From: Montanilutibacter psychrotolerans
GTDB taxonomy: Bacteria; Pseudomonadota; Gammaproteobacteria; Xanthomonadales; Xanthomonadaceae
Length of the DNA: 64,000 nucleotides
NCBI RefSeq assembly: GCF_003719825.1
Contig: NZ_RIBS01000001.1
Coordinates: 372,001-436,000, forward strand
Direction of reading: 5' to 3'
In this document: positions 1-8,118 of the stretch, one piece after another
How the letters are laid out: each line of letters starts with the position of its first letter
How positions within the stretch are numbered: the first letter of the stretch is position 1
Program-made: the position numbers and the translations under genes
Notes under the pieces: generated by a model
Databases searched by the model: none
What the model saw: the letters and a program-made list of their open reading frames with translations, nothing else
Told to the model about the DNA's origin: nothing

Positions 1-227
1 TCCGCCGGGAAACTCAACACGTTGGTGGCGTAGTCCTTGCCGCGGTAGTGGCGGTTCAACGAACGCCCTTCCTTCGTGTCGACGATACGAATGGCCAGGT
101 CCGCTTCGCGGATGCGGCCGGCAAGCGCGGCCGCGACCCATTTGCGGAAGCTCACCGCGGCGGGAATGCCGGTGCGCGGCAGCGCGTAGTTGATGACGAC
201 GTCGAGTCTTGCAGGGCCGATGGTCAT
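1..227 (-). CDS. ybeY: Endoribonuclease YbeY, 5' part (cut by window edge)
   Basis: The first 75 codons of the 16S rRNA maturation/quality-control metallo-endoribonuclease YbeY, read leftward from an ATG at 225-227. The visible product begins [18 protein letters not shown] and contains the family's conserved segments [20 protein letters not shown] and ATNVLSFPA. The zinc-binding HxxxHxxxxxH motif lies beyond the window edge and cannot be checked. It follows phoH on the same strand, the usual phoH-ybeY order in gammaproteobacteria, but after an unusually long 292-bp gap. The identity is firm from the N-terminal sequence alone. Confidence 0.93.
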   Translation of the reverse strand, partial: MTIGPARLDVVINYALPRTGIPAAVSFRKWVAAALAGRIREADLAIRIVDTKEGRSLNRHYRGKDYATNVLSFPA

Positions 228-519
228 GGCGGGGGAACCGGATCCACGGGTTGGTTCAGGCCGCCATGGTAGCCCCGCGCGGCAGTGGTCGGGGAGGTTG
301 CGCACGTCGCGCGCCTCGTCTGCACACTCCTGCACGGATGCAATGTCGTACGGGTCGCCCTGTCATTGGCCACGCGCGTCGCGTGGCGCTGCGTCCCGGG
401 TTGCCCGCAGTGTGCTGCTGCCGGCGCGTTCGGTCGCATCGCCGTCCATCCGGCGGACAGCACTTGAGTCGCCGCTGGAACACGTGCCGGCGTCGCCGGC
501 GTGGCGGAAAGCGCTCGGC
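228..519. other. Gap between phoH and ybeY, no gene seen
   Basis: These 292 bp separate two genes that normally abut or overlap. The reading frames that cross it on either strand are Arg/Ala/Pro-rich GC shadows with no recognisable domain, and I see no tRNA, clear terminator or insertion-sequence end. ybeY may have its own promoter here, but no convincing -35/-10 pair stands out. Confidence 0.5.
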
Positions 520-1506
520 TCACTTGGCCGGGCCGCTCGCCACGTCCACCGCATCGCGCGCGTCGTAGGCGTTGACGATCCGCGCGACCAGTGGATGGCG
601 CACCACGTCTCGCGATTCGAAGAACGTGAAGCTGATGCCGTCGACGTTGTGCAACACATCCAATGCGTCCCGGAGACCGGATTTCTGGTGCTTGGGCAGG
701 TCGATCTGGGTGAGATCGCCGGTCACCACCGCGGTGCTTCCGTAACCGATGCGGGTCAGGAACATCTTCATCTGCTCGATGGAGGTGTTCTGCGCCTCGT
801 CGAGAATCACATAGGCATCGTTGAGCGTGCGGCCACGCATGTAGGCCAGCGGCGCAATCTCGATGACGCTTTTCTCGAGCAGCTTGACGACCTTCTCGAC
901 GCCGAGCATCTCGTACAGCGCGTCGTACAGCGGACGTAGGTAGGGGTCGACCTTCTGGGTCAGGTCGCCGGGCAGGAAGCCGAGCTTCTCACCGGCTTCG
1001 ACCGCGGGCCGCACCAGGATCAGCCGCTGCACCCGGCCATCGTTGAGTGCCTCGACGGCGCTGGCCACGGCCAGGAAGGTCTTGCCCGTACCCGCCGGAC
1101 CGATGCCGAAATTGATGTCGTGGGTGGCGATCGCGTGCAGGTACTTGGCCTGGTTCGGCCCGCGGCCGCGGATGGTGCCGCGCTTGACGCGGATGGCAAC
1201 TTCCTGCGGTTCGATCTCGGTGCTGGCGACCTGTTCGGCGTCCACGCCGGTGAGGTGCAGGTGGATCGCCGCCTCGCTGAGGGTTTCTTCCCCTGCGTCC
1301 TTCCACAACTGGCGCAACAGGGTTTCGGTGGTGTGGACGGCCTTTGGCGGGCCGACCAGGCGAAAGACATTGCCTCGGTTGGCGATCTCGACGCCAAGGC
1401 GCAGTTCGATCATGCGCAGATGGCCGTCGAACGGCCCGGCGAGGTTGGCCAGCCGCTCGGCCTCGGGTGGGTCGAGGGTGAACTCTGAAATGGTGCGTGT
1501 TGGCAT
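520..1506 (-). CDS. phoH: PhoH-like ATPase (YbeZ)
   Basis: A 328-residue P-loop ATPase of the PhoH/YbeZ family, which works with YbeY in rRNA processing. It has an N-terminal KH-like region (about 30-110), a Walker A motif GPAGTGKT at 136-143 and a Walker B segment VILDEAQN at 233-240, followed by the conserved TGDLTQIDLP stretch. Length is normal for the family. It starts at ATG 1504-1506 and reads toward ybeY. Its usual upstream neighbour miaB is on the same strand but 9.2 kb away, so the ancestral miaB-phoH-ybeY block appears to have been split. Confidence 0.95.
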   Translation of the reverse strand: MPTRTISEFTLDPPEAERLANLAGPFDGHLRMIELRLGVEIANRGNVFRLVGPPKAVHTTETLLRQLWKDAGEETLSEAAIHLHLTGVDAEQVASTEIEPQEVAIRVKRGTIRGRGPNQAKYLHAIATHDINFGIGPAGTGKTFLAVASAVEALNDGRVQRLILVRPAVEAGEKLGFLPGDLTQKVDPYLRPLYDALYEMLGVEKVVKLLEKSVIEIAPLAYMRGRTLNDAYVILDEAQNTSIEQMKMFLTRIGYGSTAVVTGDLTQIDLPKHQKSGLRDALDVLHNVDGISFTFFESRDVVRHPLVARIVNAYDARDAVDVASGPAK

Positions 1507-1695
1507 CGGCGAAAAAAGTCGTGTCGAAGGCGCGAGTGTGCCCGGAGGACCCGGTACGGTCGTGTGAGCTTGCGCCGTAGGGGGCGTTTTCGCAAAGTGC
1601 CGCCGCCGCGCACGACAGCAACGGTGCAGGCGGATCGAGTGCGCGTCACCGCCGCGCGAGACAGTCCAGGTTGCGGCACGCCTGGGCGCAGCCGT

Positions 1696-2355
1696 TCAAG
1701 CGCCGATCCGTGGCCTGCGCAGATCGCCGCCGGCCAGCCACAGGCCGATCACGGCGGTCAGCGCCCCGCCGAACAGATCCCAGGCGTAATGCTGGCCGGT
1801 GGTGACGATGCTCGGTGCCAGCAGGATCACCAGCGGCCAGACCCAACGCCGTGCCTGCGGGTATTGCGCGCAGAATCCGGCGGCAACCACCACCGGGATC
1901 GTGATGTGGCCGGAGGGGAAACAGTTGTTGTCGCCGTCCAGCGCGAACAACACCTGCCACGCGCCCTGAGTGAGCGGGTCGAGCCCATCGGGCACTCCGT
2001 CCCGTGCGATGCGCGTCGGCCACGCCAGCCACACCACCACGTTGCAGCTGATCGCCAGCAGGTAGGCGCGCAAGGTGGCCAGCAGCAGGTGTCGCTCCCG
2101 GATCGCGATGGCCAGCAAGGGGTTGATCAGCAACAGCAGCCAGTACGGCCAGATCGTCCAGGCGTGCCGACCCAGCCAGGCATCGACCGCGGTCTGGGGC
2201 AGCAGTTGCGGCGCGCGGATCGGGTGGGCGTTGATGCCCAGGTAGATCACGGTGTTGAGGGTGACCAGCGCCAACACGCACGCGACCCGCCAGGACAGCG
2301 ATACGCGCTGCGCTGGCGCGGCGGCGCGAGGAAAGGGGCTGGCTTGCTCAAGCAT
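1696..2355 (-). CDS. PAP2-family membrane phosphatase
   Basis: A 219-residue polytopic membrane protein with the C-terminal PAP2 phosphatase signature. PSGH (147-150) lies in the segment CFPSGHITIP, and His189 and Asp193 in GQHYAWDLFGG are the expected nucleophile and its partner. The first PAP2 motif (KxxxxxxRP) is weak; WPTRIARDG at 112-120 is the best match. Six hydrophobic segments are visible. I chose the start at 2355 because the upstream frame extension is low-complexity Arg-rich sequence. PAP2 proteins remove phosphate from lipid phosphates such as phosphatidate or polyprenyl pyrophosphate; the substrate here is unknown. It is divergent from the ketosynthase operon at 2744 and may belong to the same lipid pathway (inference). 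Confidence 0.82.
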   Translation of the reverse strand: MLEQASPFPRAAAPAQRVSLSWRVACVLALVTLNTVIYLGINAHPIRAPQLLPQTAVDAWLGRHAWTIWPYWLLLLINPLLAIAIRERHLLLATLRAYLLAISCNVVVWLAWPTRIARDGVPDGLDPLTQGAWQVLFALDGDNNCFPSGHITIPVVVAAGFCAQYPQARRWVWPLVILLAPSIVTTGQHYAWDLFGGALTAVIGLWLAGGDLRRPRIGA

Positions 2356-2743
2356 GGGTGGGCAACGCGGCGAACGGAACGCCGAGCATCCCGGAACCGC
2401 GTCGGCATTGCCAGTCGCTGTGGCGCCTTGTCGCGCCTTGTCGCCTTGGCACCTCGGTGGCTTGGCGCGTTGGCGAGCATGTGGGGCCGCCGCCGTCGCC
2501 CGGATGCGCCCCGGAGTGTCCGGCGTCGCAAGGCAAGTGCCACGTCGACGCCTGCGTGCAAAAGACCCCGGCACGGACATCCCCGCGCAGCCCACCTGAC
2601 ACCGCGACGCGACGCTGCCGGTCCGAATGCATCTCGTTGCGAGTGAGCGGCCACCGCCGGATCGTCAGCGTCGATTCCCACCACGCCATCGCGGCGTTCA
2701 GGCACGGTGGGCATACTCGGCGTCGAACAGAACCGAGCCGTGC
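2356..2743. other. Divergent intergenic region, PAP2 / ketosynthase
   Basis: 388 bp between two divergent genes, so it must hold both promoters. It is GC-rich, with short GTCGCGCC/CTTGTCGC repeats around 2420-2450 and no strong -35/-10 pair. Frames extending through it are compositional and do not look coding. Confidence 0.4.
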
Positions 2744-3787
2744 ATGTCCAGCGAAGTCCAGGCGTCCCAACGCACTCACCCAGCTCCCCGCGATCTCGAC
2801 TGGCGCGTGCGCATCGCCGGGCTCGGGCGGTACCTGCCGCGACGCCGGGTGACCAGTGCCGAAGTCGAGTCCATGGCGGGTCTGCCCCAGGGCTGGGCGC
2901 TCGAACACAGCGGCGTCGCGTTCCGCCATTGGGCCGATGACGAGGAGCGCGCCAGCTGGATGGGCGCTCACGCTGCGCGCGATGCGTGCCAGCGGGCCGG
3001 CATCGAACCGCGCGAGCTGGATCTCATCGTCAATGCCTCCGGTTCGGTCGAGCGCTCGATTCCCGACGGCGGGCCGATGCTGCAGCGTGAGCTGGGCCTT
3101 GGCGCGTCCGGCATCCCGAGCCTGTCGGTGCACGCAACCTGCCTGAGTTTCATCGCCGCGCTCGAGCTTGCCGGCGAACGCATCCACCACGGCCGTATCG
3201 ATCGTGCCCTGCTGGCCAGCAGTGAGATCGCCTCGGTCGGCCTGGATTTCGACAGCCCCGAGATCTGCTCGCTGTTCGGCGACGGTGCGGCGGCCGCGGT
3301 GCTGGAGCGCACGCCCGAAGGCGAAGCGTCCGCCATCCATCGCGTCGCGTGGCTGACGATGGGGGACGATGTCGAGCTGACCACGCTGCGCGGCGGTGGC
3401 AGCTGGCGCCCGCCACTGGGGGCGTCCACCACGGCGGCCGACGCGCGCTTCTCGATGCAGGGGCCGAAGGTGCTGCGCAATGCGATGCGGCTGGTGCCGC
3501 AGGCGTTGCGCAGGATCGGTCTGGACGACGCCGGCGCGCGCCGCGAAGTGCGCTGGATCGCCGCGCACCAGGCCAGCCGCGCGGGCCTGGACTACGTTCG
3601 TCGACTTGGCTTCGACAAGGCGCGCTTTGTCAGCACGCTGGAGAACACCGGCAACTGCATCGCCGCGTCGATCCCGCTGACGATCGAGCACGGCGTGCGC
3701 GAAGGCCAGATCCGCCGCGGCGAGCCCGGGCTGTTGCTGGGCACCGGTGCCGGGCTGTCGGCGGCGGCATTGTTGATGACGTACTGA
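2744..3787 (+). CDS. Ketoacyl-ACP synthase III-family protein (FabH/OleA-like)
   Basis: A 347-residue thiolase-fold condensing enzyme of the KAS III group. The Cys-His-Asn triad is present: Cys133 in SVHATCLSF, His275 in AAHQASRAG and Asn304 in NTGNCIAASIP. The glycine-rich C-terminal loop LLLGTGAGLSAAALL is also there. Such enzymes do decarboxylative or head-to-head Claisen condensation of acyl thioesters. The start ATG 2744 was chosen over longer GC-rich extensions. It is followed after 1 bp by an SDR gene and then an overlapping MBL hydrolase, so this is a three-gene operon. It is clearly not the housekeeping fabH, which sits in the fab cluster in related genomes. It resembles the OleA/OleD pairing, but no OleB or OleC is present, so the product is unknown. 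Confidence 0.88.
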   Translation: MSSEVQASQRTHPAPRDLDWRVRIAGLGRYLPRRRVTSAEVESMAGLPQGWALEHSGVAFRHWADDEERASWMGAHAARDACQRAGIEPRELDLIVNASGSVERSIPDGGPMLQRELGLGASGIPSLSVHATCLSFIAALELAGERIHHGRIDRALLASSEIASVGLDFDSPEICSLFGDGAAAAVLERTPEGEASAIHRVAWLTMGDDVELTTLRGGGSWRPPLGASTTAADARFSMQGPKVLRNAMRLVPQALRRIGLDDAGARREVRWIAAHQASRAGLDYVRRLGFDKARFVSTLENTGNCIAASIPLTIEHGVREGQIRRGEPGLLLGTGAGLSAAALLMTY

Positions 3788-3788
3788 C

Positions 3789-4856
3789 ATGGGATCGATC
3801 GTCACTACCGCTTGGCCACGCGCCGCGGCGCCGACGGCTGCGGCCACCGACACGCGCCGCATCGTCGTCACCGGCGCCACCGGCTTCCTCGGCGGTGCGA
3901 TTGCGCGCCGTCTGGTGGCCACCCGCCCGCATGCGCGGGTGCTGGGCATCGGTCGCGACAGCGACCGCGGCCGGGCGTTGCAGGCAGACGGCGTCGACTG
4001 GCTGGCGCTCGATCTGGACGACGCCGCCGGCGTCGCGCGCGCGCTCGACGGCGCGGATGCGGTCGTGCACTCGGCCGCGTTGTCGAGCCCATGGGGGCGA
4101 CGGGCGGACTTCGTGCGCGCCAACATCGACGCCAGCGAGCATGTCGTCGCGGCCGGCATCGCCGCAGGGGCCAAGCGGCTGGTCCACGTGTCCACGCCGG
4201 GCATTTACCACGACGGCCGCCCGCATCGCGGCATCGCCGAGGACGACCCGCTGCCCGCGCGGGCGGCCAACGACTACGCCGATACCAAGCGCATCGCCGA
4301 ACAGCGCGTGCTCGCGCACTGCGCGCGGGCCAGCCTGCCGGTGCTCGTGCTGCGTCCGCGTGCGATCTTCGGCCCCGGCGACAGCGCCATCCTGCCGCGC
4401 ATAGCGCAGGCGATGCGACATGGGCGATTGCGCCGCCTGGGTGACGGTCGCTGCACGGTTGACCTGACCTATGTCGAGAACGTCGTCGACGCCGCCCTGC
4501 TTGCGCTGGATGCACCGGCCACGCTGACGGGCCGCGCCTACAACATCACCAACGGCGAGCCGGTGGCGATCTGGGACGTGATCGACCGGCTTGCCGACGC
4601 GCTGGACCTGCCGCGACCGGACAAGCGCGCGCCGTTGCCACTGGCGCTGGCGGTGTCGAGCGTCATCGAGAACGCCTACCGGCTGCTGAGGCCCGGCGTG
4701 GAGCCGCCGGTGCTGCGCTATGCCGTCGAGCTGCTCAGTGTCGACATGACCCTGGACATCGGCCGGGCACGCGCCGAACTCGGCTACCGACCGCGGATCG
4801 GCATGGACGAGGCGCTGGCGATCACCTTCGCCGCCTTGGCGCGAGCGCGGCCTTGA
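3789..4856 (+). CDS. NAD(P)-dependent epimerase/3-beta-HSD-type SDR
   Basis: A 355-residue extended short-chain dehydrogenase/reductase. The Rossmann motif TGATGFLG is at 28-35, and the catalytic Tyr163-xxx-Lys167 lies in NDYADTKRIAEQ with the Ser/Thr partner in HVSTPGIY (about 133-140). The closest functional class is NAD-dependent epimerase/dehydratase and 3-beta-hydroxysteroid dehydrogenase, which includes OleD. The first 20 residues are Ala/Thr-rich and may be a non-conserved extension. It starts 1 bp after the ketosynthase stop and its stop overlaps the MBL gene by 4 bp. A reasonable role is reduction of the beta-keto product of the ketosynthase (inference). Confidence 0.88.
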   Translation: MGSIVTTAWPRAAAPTAAATDTRRIVVTGATGFLGGAIARRLVATRPHARVLGIGRDSDRGRALQADGVDWLALDLDDAAGVARALDGADAVVHSAALSSPWGRRADFVRANIDASEHVVAAGIAAGAKRLVHVSTPGIYHDGRPHRGIAEDDPLPARAANDYADTKRIAEQRVLAHCARASLPVLVLRPRAIFGPGDSAILPRIAQAMRHGRLRRLGDGRCTVDLTYVENVVDAALLALDAPATLTGRAYNITNGEPVAIWDVIDRLADALDLPRPDKRAPLPLALAVSSVIENAYRLLRPGVEPPVLRYAVELLSVDMTLDIGRARAELGYRPRIGMDEALAITFAALARARP

Positions 4857-5914
4857 ACACTGTCACGAGCGCGGCCCCACGCACGCCATCGGACCCGACG
4901 ACGCCGGTGCGATTGGCACTGGGCGTCTCCGGGCACAGCCACGCCGATCCTCGTCACCTGGGCCTGGCCGCGCAGGGCGCGCCGATGCGGTTCCCGGCCG
5001 GTTGGGCCCTGCTGCAGCATCCGGTGCACGGCGCGGTGCTGTTCGATTGCGGCTACGGCGCGGCCGCGCGTACCGCGATGCAGCGCGGCCTGCGGCGTGT
5101 ATATCGCCAGGTGATCGGTGCCTGTTGCGAGGTCCACGAGGATCCCGCGCGGCTGCTCGCCGCGCGCGGGCTGCGGGCCGAGGACATCGCGCTGATCGTG
5201 ATCAGCCATTTCCATCCCGATCACGTCGGTGGCCTGCGCGAGTTCGGCAACGCGCGGCTGGTGGTGCATGGCGATGGCTGGCGACAGGTCCGTCGCGGCG
5301 GCTTCCTGCGGCTGTTGCACGCACAGATCTGGCGCGAGCTGCTGCCGGCGGACATCGAGCAGCGGCTGCAGCTGCTGGAGCCCTCGCAGGCGCGCGCGTT
5401 GCCCGACGGGTTGGAGGCGTTCGGCGCGGGCTGGGACCTGTTCGGCGACGGCAGCGTCCACGTGCTCGATCTGCCCGGCCACGCGTTGGGGCAGGTGGGC
5501 GTGGCGGTTTGCGTCGATCGCGCCGGCGACAGCAGCGCGGCAGATCCCGCCGATCGGTCCGGCCCCGGGTCCGCAGCCGTCCAATACGATGGGGCAGGCG
5601 AGGCGGCCGGCGCGACGGAATCGTCGCGCGCCGACGCGCGCGCATCCACCCGGGTGGTGCTGGCGGCCGACGCGTTCTGGCGGCGCGAGCAACTCGGCGA
5701 TGCCCGGCCGCTGCCGTGGTGGACCCGACTGCTTGCCGTGCACGACAGCGCGGCCTACGAAGACACCCTGTCGCGTCTTCGCGCATTCCGGGCCGCGTGC
5801 CCCGACGCCTGGATCATTCCGGCGCATTGCGCCGACACCATCGCCGCCTGGGAGCACCGCCATCCGGCATCCGTGCTGCGAGGCGACGACGCCCGAGGCG
5901 CATCGCCGGCGTAG
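4853..5914 (+). CDS. MBL-fold metallo-hydrolase
   Basis: A 353-residue metallo-beta-lactamase-fold hydrolase with the metal site HxHxDH at 119-124 (SHFHPDHVGG) and later His/Asp ligands around GDGSVHVLDLPGHALG and VVLAADAFW. I start it at TTG 4853, giving a 4-bp TTGA overlap with the upstream SDR; a later start would remove the first conserved strand. Residues about 223-267 are an Ala/Gly/Asp/Ser-rich stretch that looks like a lineage-specific loop insertion between two core strands. It probably hydrolyses an ester, thioester or lactone made by the two preceding enzymes, but the substrate cannot be read from sequence. Confidence 0.87.
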   Translation: MNTVTSAAPRTPSDPTTPVRLALGVSGHSHADPRHLGLAAQGAPMRFPAGWALLQHPVHGAVLFDCGYGAAARTAMQRGLRRVYRQVIGACCEVHEDPARLLAARGLRAEDIALIVISHFHPDHVGGLREFGNARLVVHGDGWRQVRRGGFLRLLHAQIWRELLPADIEQRLQLLEPSQARALPDGLEAFGAGWDLFGDGSVHVLDLPGHALGQVGVAVCVDRAGDSSAADPADRSGPGSAAVQYDGAGEAAGATESSRADARASTRVVLAADAFWRREQLGDARPLPWWTRLLAVHDSAAYEDTLSRLRAFRAACPDAWIIPAHCADTIAAWEHRHPASVLRGDDARGASPA

Positions 5915-6309
5915 CCAGTTGGGATGCCGAACGACGAGGCCGAATACCCGCCGTCGGACACGCGCTTCGTGCACTACAACCGGACCAGTCGTCGGTCGGC
6001 GTTCTCGGCCTGGCCGTGCTCCCGGCGCCGCCGTGTCGCGCTGCCGATTTCATGCGGCACCTCCATGCGGCAAGTTCCATGCGCCGTCGTGCAATCGAGA
6101 GCGGGAAGCGGGAAACCGGCATTCGCCCGCCTGGACGGGCTTCGGCCGACCTGGATCGCCGGCGCCGTCGTCAACGCCAATCACCTCCACCCCGAACCGG
6201 CGGTCTTGGCCAGCAGTCCGGGCCAGCGTGCCGGCGCCGGAGTCGGTGCCGGCAGCCGATGTCCTCACCGGCACTTGCAAAATAATTAATCGGGGAATTA
6301 AATAATCCC
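5915..6309. other. Intergenic region ahead of the TetR operon
   Basis: 395 bp with no convincing gene. Most is GC-rich, but the last 35 bases before the TetR start (about 6275-6309) form an abrupt AT-rich island containing a partial palindrome. This is the likely promoter-operator of the exporter operon. Confidence 0.5.
6283..6304. promoter_or_regulatory. Candidate TetR operator/promoter, AT-rich palindrome
   Basis: An imperfect inverted repeat with TTAAT (6286-6290) mirrored by ATTAA (6297-6301) and further matching outer pairs, centred near 6293.5, a few bases ahead of the TetR start codon at 6310. In otherwise GC-rich DNA such an island is typical of an autorepressed promoter. The regulator carries AT-hook-like GRP motifs at its N-terminus, which fits recognition of this site. 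The assignment is inferred from position and symmetry. Confidence 0.45.
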
Positions 6310-6993
6310 ATGAGCACGTCACCGCCTCCCACCCGCAAGCCCGGTCGTCCGCGCCAGCCACCGCGCCAGCGACAGCCCGGGCGACCAATGGCCGACGGGC
6401 CGGACCTGCGCACGCACCTGCTCGATGCCGCGATCGCCTGCTACGTGCGCGACGGCATCGCCGCCACCTCGTTGCGCGCCATCGCCAGCCAGGCCGCGGT
6501 CACGCCGGCGCTGCTGCACTACTACTTCGGCGACAAGGCGCAGCTGCAGCAGGCGGTCATCGAAGAGCGCGTGCTGCCGGCGATGAATGCGCTGCGTGAG
6601 GTGCTCGCGTCGGCCGGCGACGACACCGCCGCGCTGGTTGCCGGGTTCGTGCGCGGCATCGGCGATGTCATCGCCCGCCACCCGTGGCTGCCGGCGCTCT
6701 GGGTGCGCGAGGTGGTGTGCGAGGGCGGGGCGTTGCGCTCGTTGCTGCTCGAGCGGATCGCACCCGGTGTGCCGCTACTGCTGGCGGCGCGTTTCGCCGA
6801 TGCGCAGCGCGAAGGCAGGCTCAACCCGGGTCTGGACCCGCGCCTGCTGGTGGTGTCCCTGGTTGGACTGACCCTGTTTCCCGCGGCGGGTGCACCGATC
6901 TGGCGACAACTGTTCGCCGCCGATGACCTCGACGCCGACGCACTGCGCGACCACACCATCGCCCTGCTCGACAAGGGACTGGGCCTGGACTGA
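6310..6993 (+). CDS. TetR-family regulator of the adjacent exporter
   Basis: A 227-residue TetR-type repressor. After a Pro/Arg-rich leader with two GRP elements (KPGRPRQPP and QPGRPM, AT-hook-like), the HTH occupies about 33-80 with the signature TSLRAIASQAAVTPALLHYY and FGDK. The remaining helices form the ligand domain. It heads an operon with a HlyD-like lipoprotein, an ABC ATPase and an ABC-2 permease, the arrangement of E. coli cecR (ybiH)-ybhGFSR. It probably represses this operon and is released by an exported compound. Start ATG 6310 follows directly after an AT-rich palindrome. Confidence 0.88.
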   Translation: MSTSPPPTRKPGRPRQPPRQRQPGRPMADGPDLRTHLLDAAIACYVRDGIAATSLRAIASQAAVTPALLHYYFGDKAQLQQAVIEERVLPAMNALREVLASAGDDTAALVAGFVRGIGDVIARHPWLPALWVREVVCEGGALRSLLLERIAPGVPLLLAARFADAQREGRLNPGLDPRLLVVSLVGLTLFPAAGAPIWRQLFAADDLDADALRDHTIALLDKGLGLD

Positions 6994-7049
6994 ACCCGTC
7001 TGCGCCTGTCGCGGGCGCCTCGTCCGAATCGGCAACCCTGGTGGCTTCC

Positions 7050-8057
7050 ATGCAGACCCATCGAGATCCCCATAGTCCCCAGGCTAGCCGCCACGGCCCA
7101 GCGGCGCCACGGTGCCGCGCGCTGCTGGTCGCCTTGCTTGTCGCCACCACGCTCACCGCGTGCAGGGACGAGCCACGCCAGGCGCTGGGAACGCTCGAGT
7201 ACGACCGCATCTCGCTGCCGGCGCCCGCGGCCGAGCGCATCGTCGCGATCGCGGTGCGCGAGGGCGAGCAGGTCCGCCAGGGGCAGACGCTGTTGAACCT
7301 GGAAGCCGTGCGGACACGCTCGGCCAACGACGCGGCGCAGGCACAGGCGCAGCGCCAGCGCGAGGTGCTGGACGAGCTGGAGGCCGGCCCACGGGACGAG
7401 GACATCGCCCAGGTCCAGGCCCAGCTGGCCGCCGCTCAGGCACAGGCGCGCGACGCACGCGCGTACTACGACCGATTGCGTCCGCTCGGTGCGCGCCAGC
7501 TGGTGGCCGCCGCCGACGTCGATCGCGCGCGTGCCGCAGCTGACAGCGCCGACGCGCAGTCGCGGCAGGCACAGGCAGCACTTTCCGAGCTGCGGCACGG
7601 CACGCGTCGCGAACAACTCGCCCAGGGCGAGTCGGCCGTGCGGGCTGCCGATGCGCAGGCGCGGGTACAGCAGGAGACGCTGGCCAAGCTCAGCGTGGTC
7701 GCGCCACGGGCGGGCCGCATCGACAGCCTGCCGTTCAAGCTCGGCGACCAGGCGCCGGTCGGCGCGCCGCTGGCGATCCTGCTGGTCGGCGCCGCTCCGT
7801 ATGCGCGCGTCTACGTGCCCGAACCGATCCGCGCCAACGTGCGCGTCGGGCAGGCGGCGCGCGTGTATCTCGATGGCCGGGACGGCCCGCTGATCGGGCG
7901 CGTGCGCATGATCCGCAACGAGGCCGGCTTCACGCCGTACTACGCACTGATCGGCAAGGACGCCGCGCGCCTGAGTTACCTGGCCGAGGTCGAACTGACC
8001 GGCAAGGACGCCGAGCAGTTGCCCGCCGGCCTGCCGGTGCGGGTGGAGTTCGAGTGA
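7050..8057 (+). CDS. HlyD/YbhG-like periplasmic adaptor lipoprotein
   Basis: A 335-residue membrane fusion protein. A signal peptide ends in a lipobox LTAC with Cys38 as the predicted lipidated residue. Lipoyl/barrel halves flank a long Ala/Gln-rich alpha-helical hairpin (about 85-195), and the second half carries SVVAPRAGRIDSLPFKLG. The architecture matches YbhG-type adaptors that link an ABC-2 exporter to an outer-membrane channel. A GTG at 7041 could add three residues; I prefer ATG 7050. No outer-membrane channel gene is adjacent, so a shared TolC is expected (inference). Confidence 0.87.
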   Translation: MQTHRDPHSPQASRHGPAAPRCRALLVALLVATTLTACRDEPRQALGTLEYDRISLPAPAAERIVAIAVREGEQVRQGQTLLNLEAVRTRSANDAAQAQAQRQREVLDELEAGPRDEDIAQVQAQLAAAQAQARDARAYYDRLRPLGARQLVAAADVDRARAAADSADAQSRQAQAALSELRHGTRREQLAQGESAVRAADAQARVQQETLAKLSVVAPRAGRIDSLPFKLGDQAPVGAPLAILLVGAAPYARVYVPEPIRANVRVGQAARVYLDGRDGPLIGRVRMIRNEAGFTPYYALIGKDAARLSYLAEVELTGKDAEQLPAGLPVRVEFE

Positions 8058-8118
8058 TGTGCCGGCGCGATGCCGCGGTGTCCCGACGGTTGGCCGGCGC
8101 ACAGGCGGGTGGCGCGTG

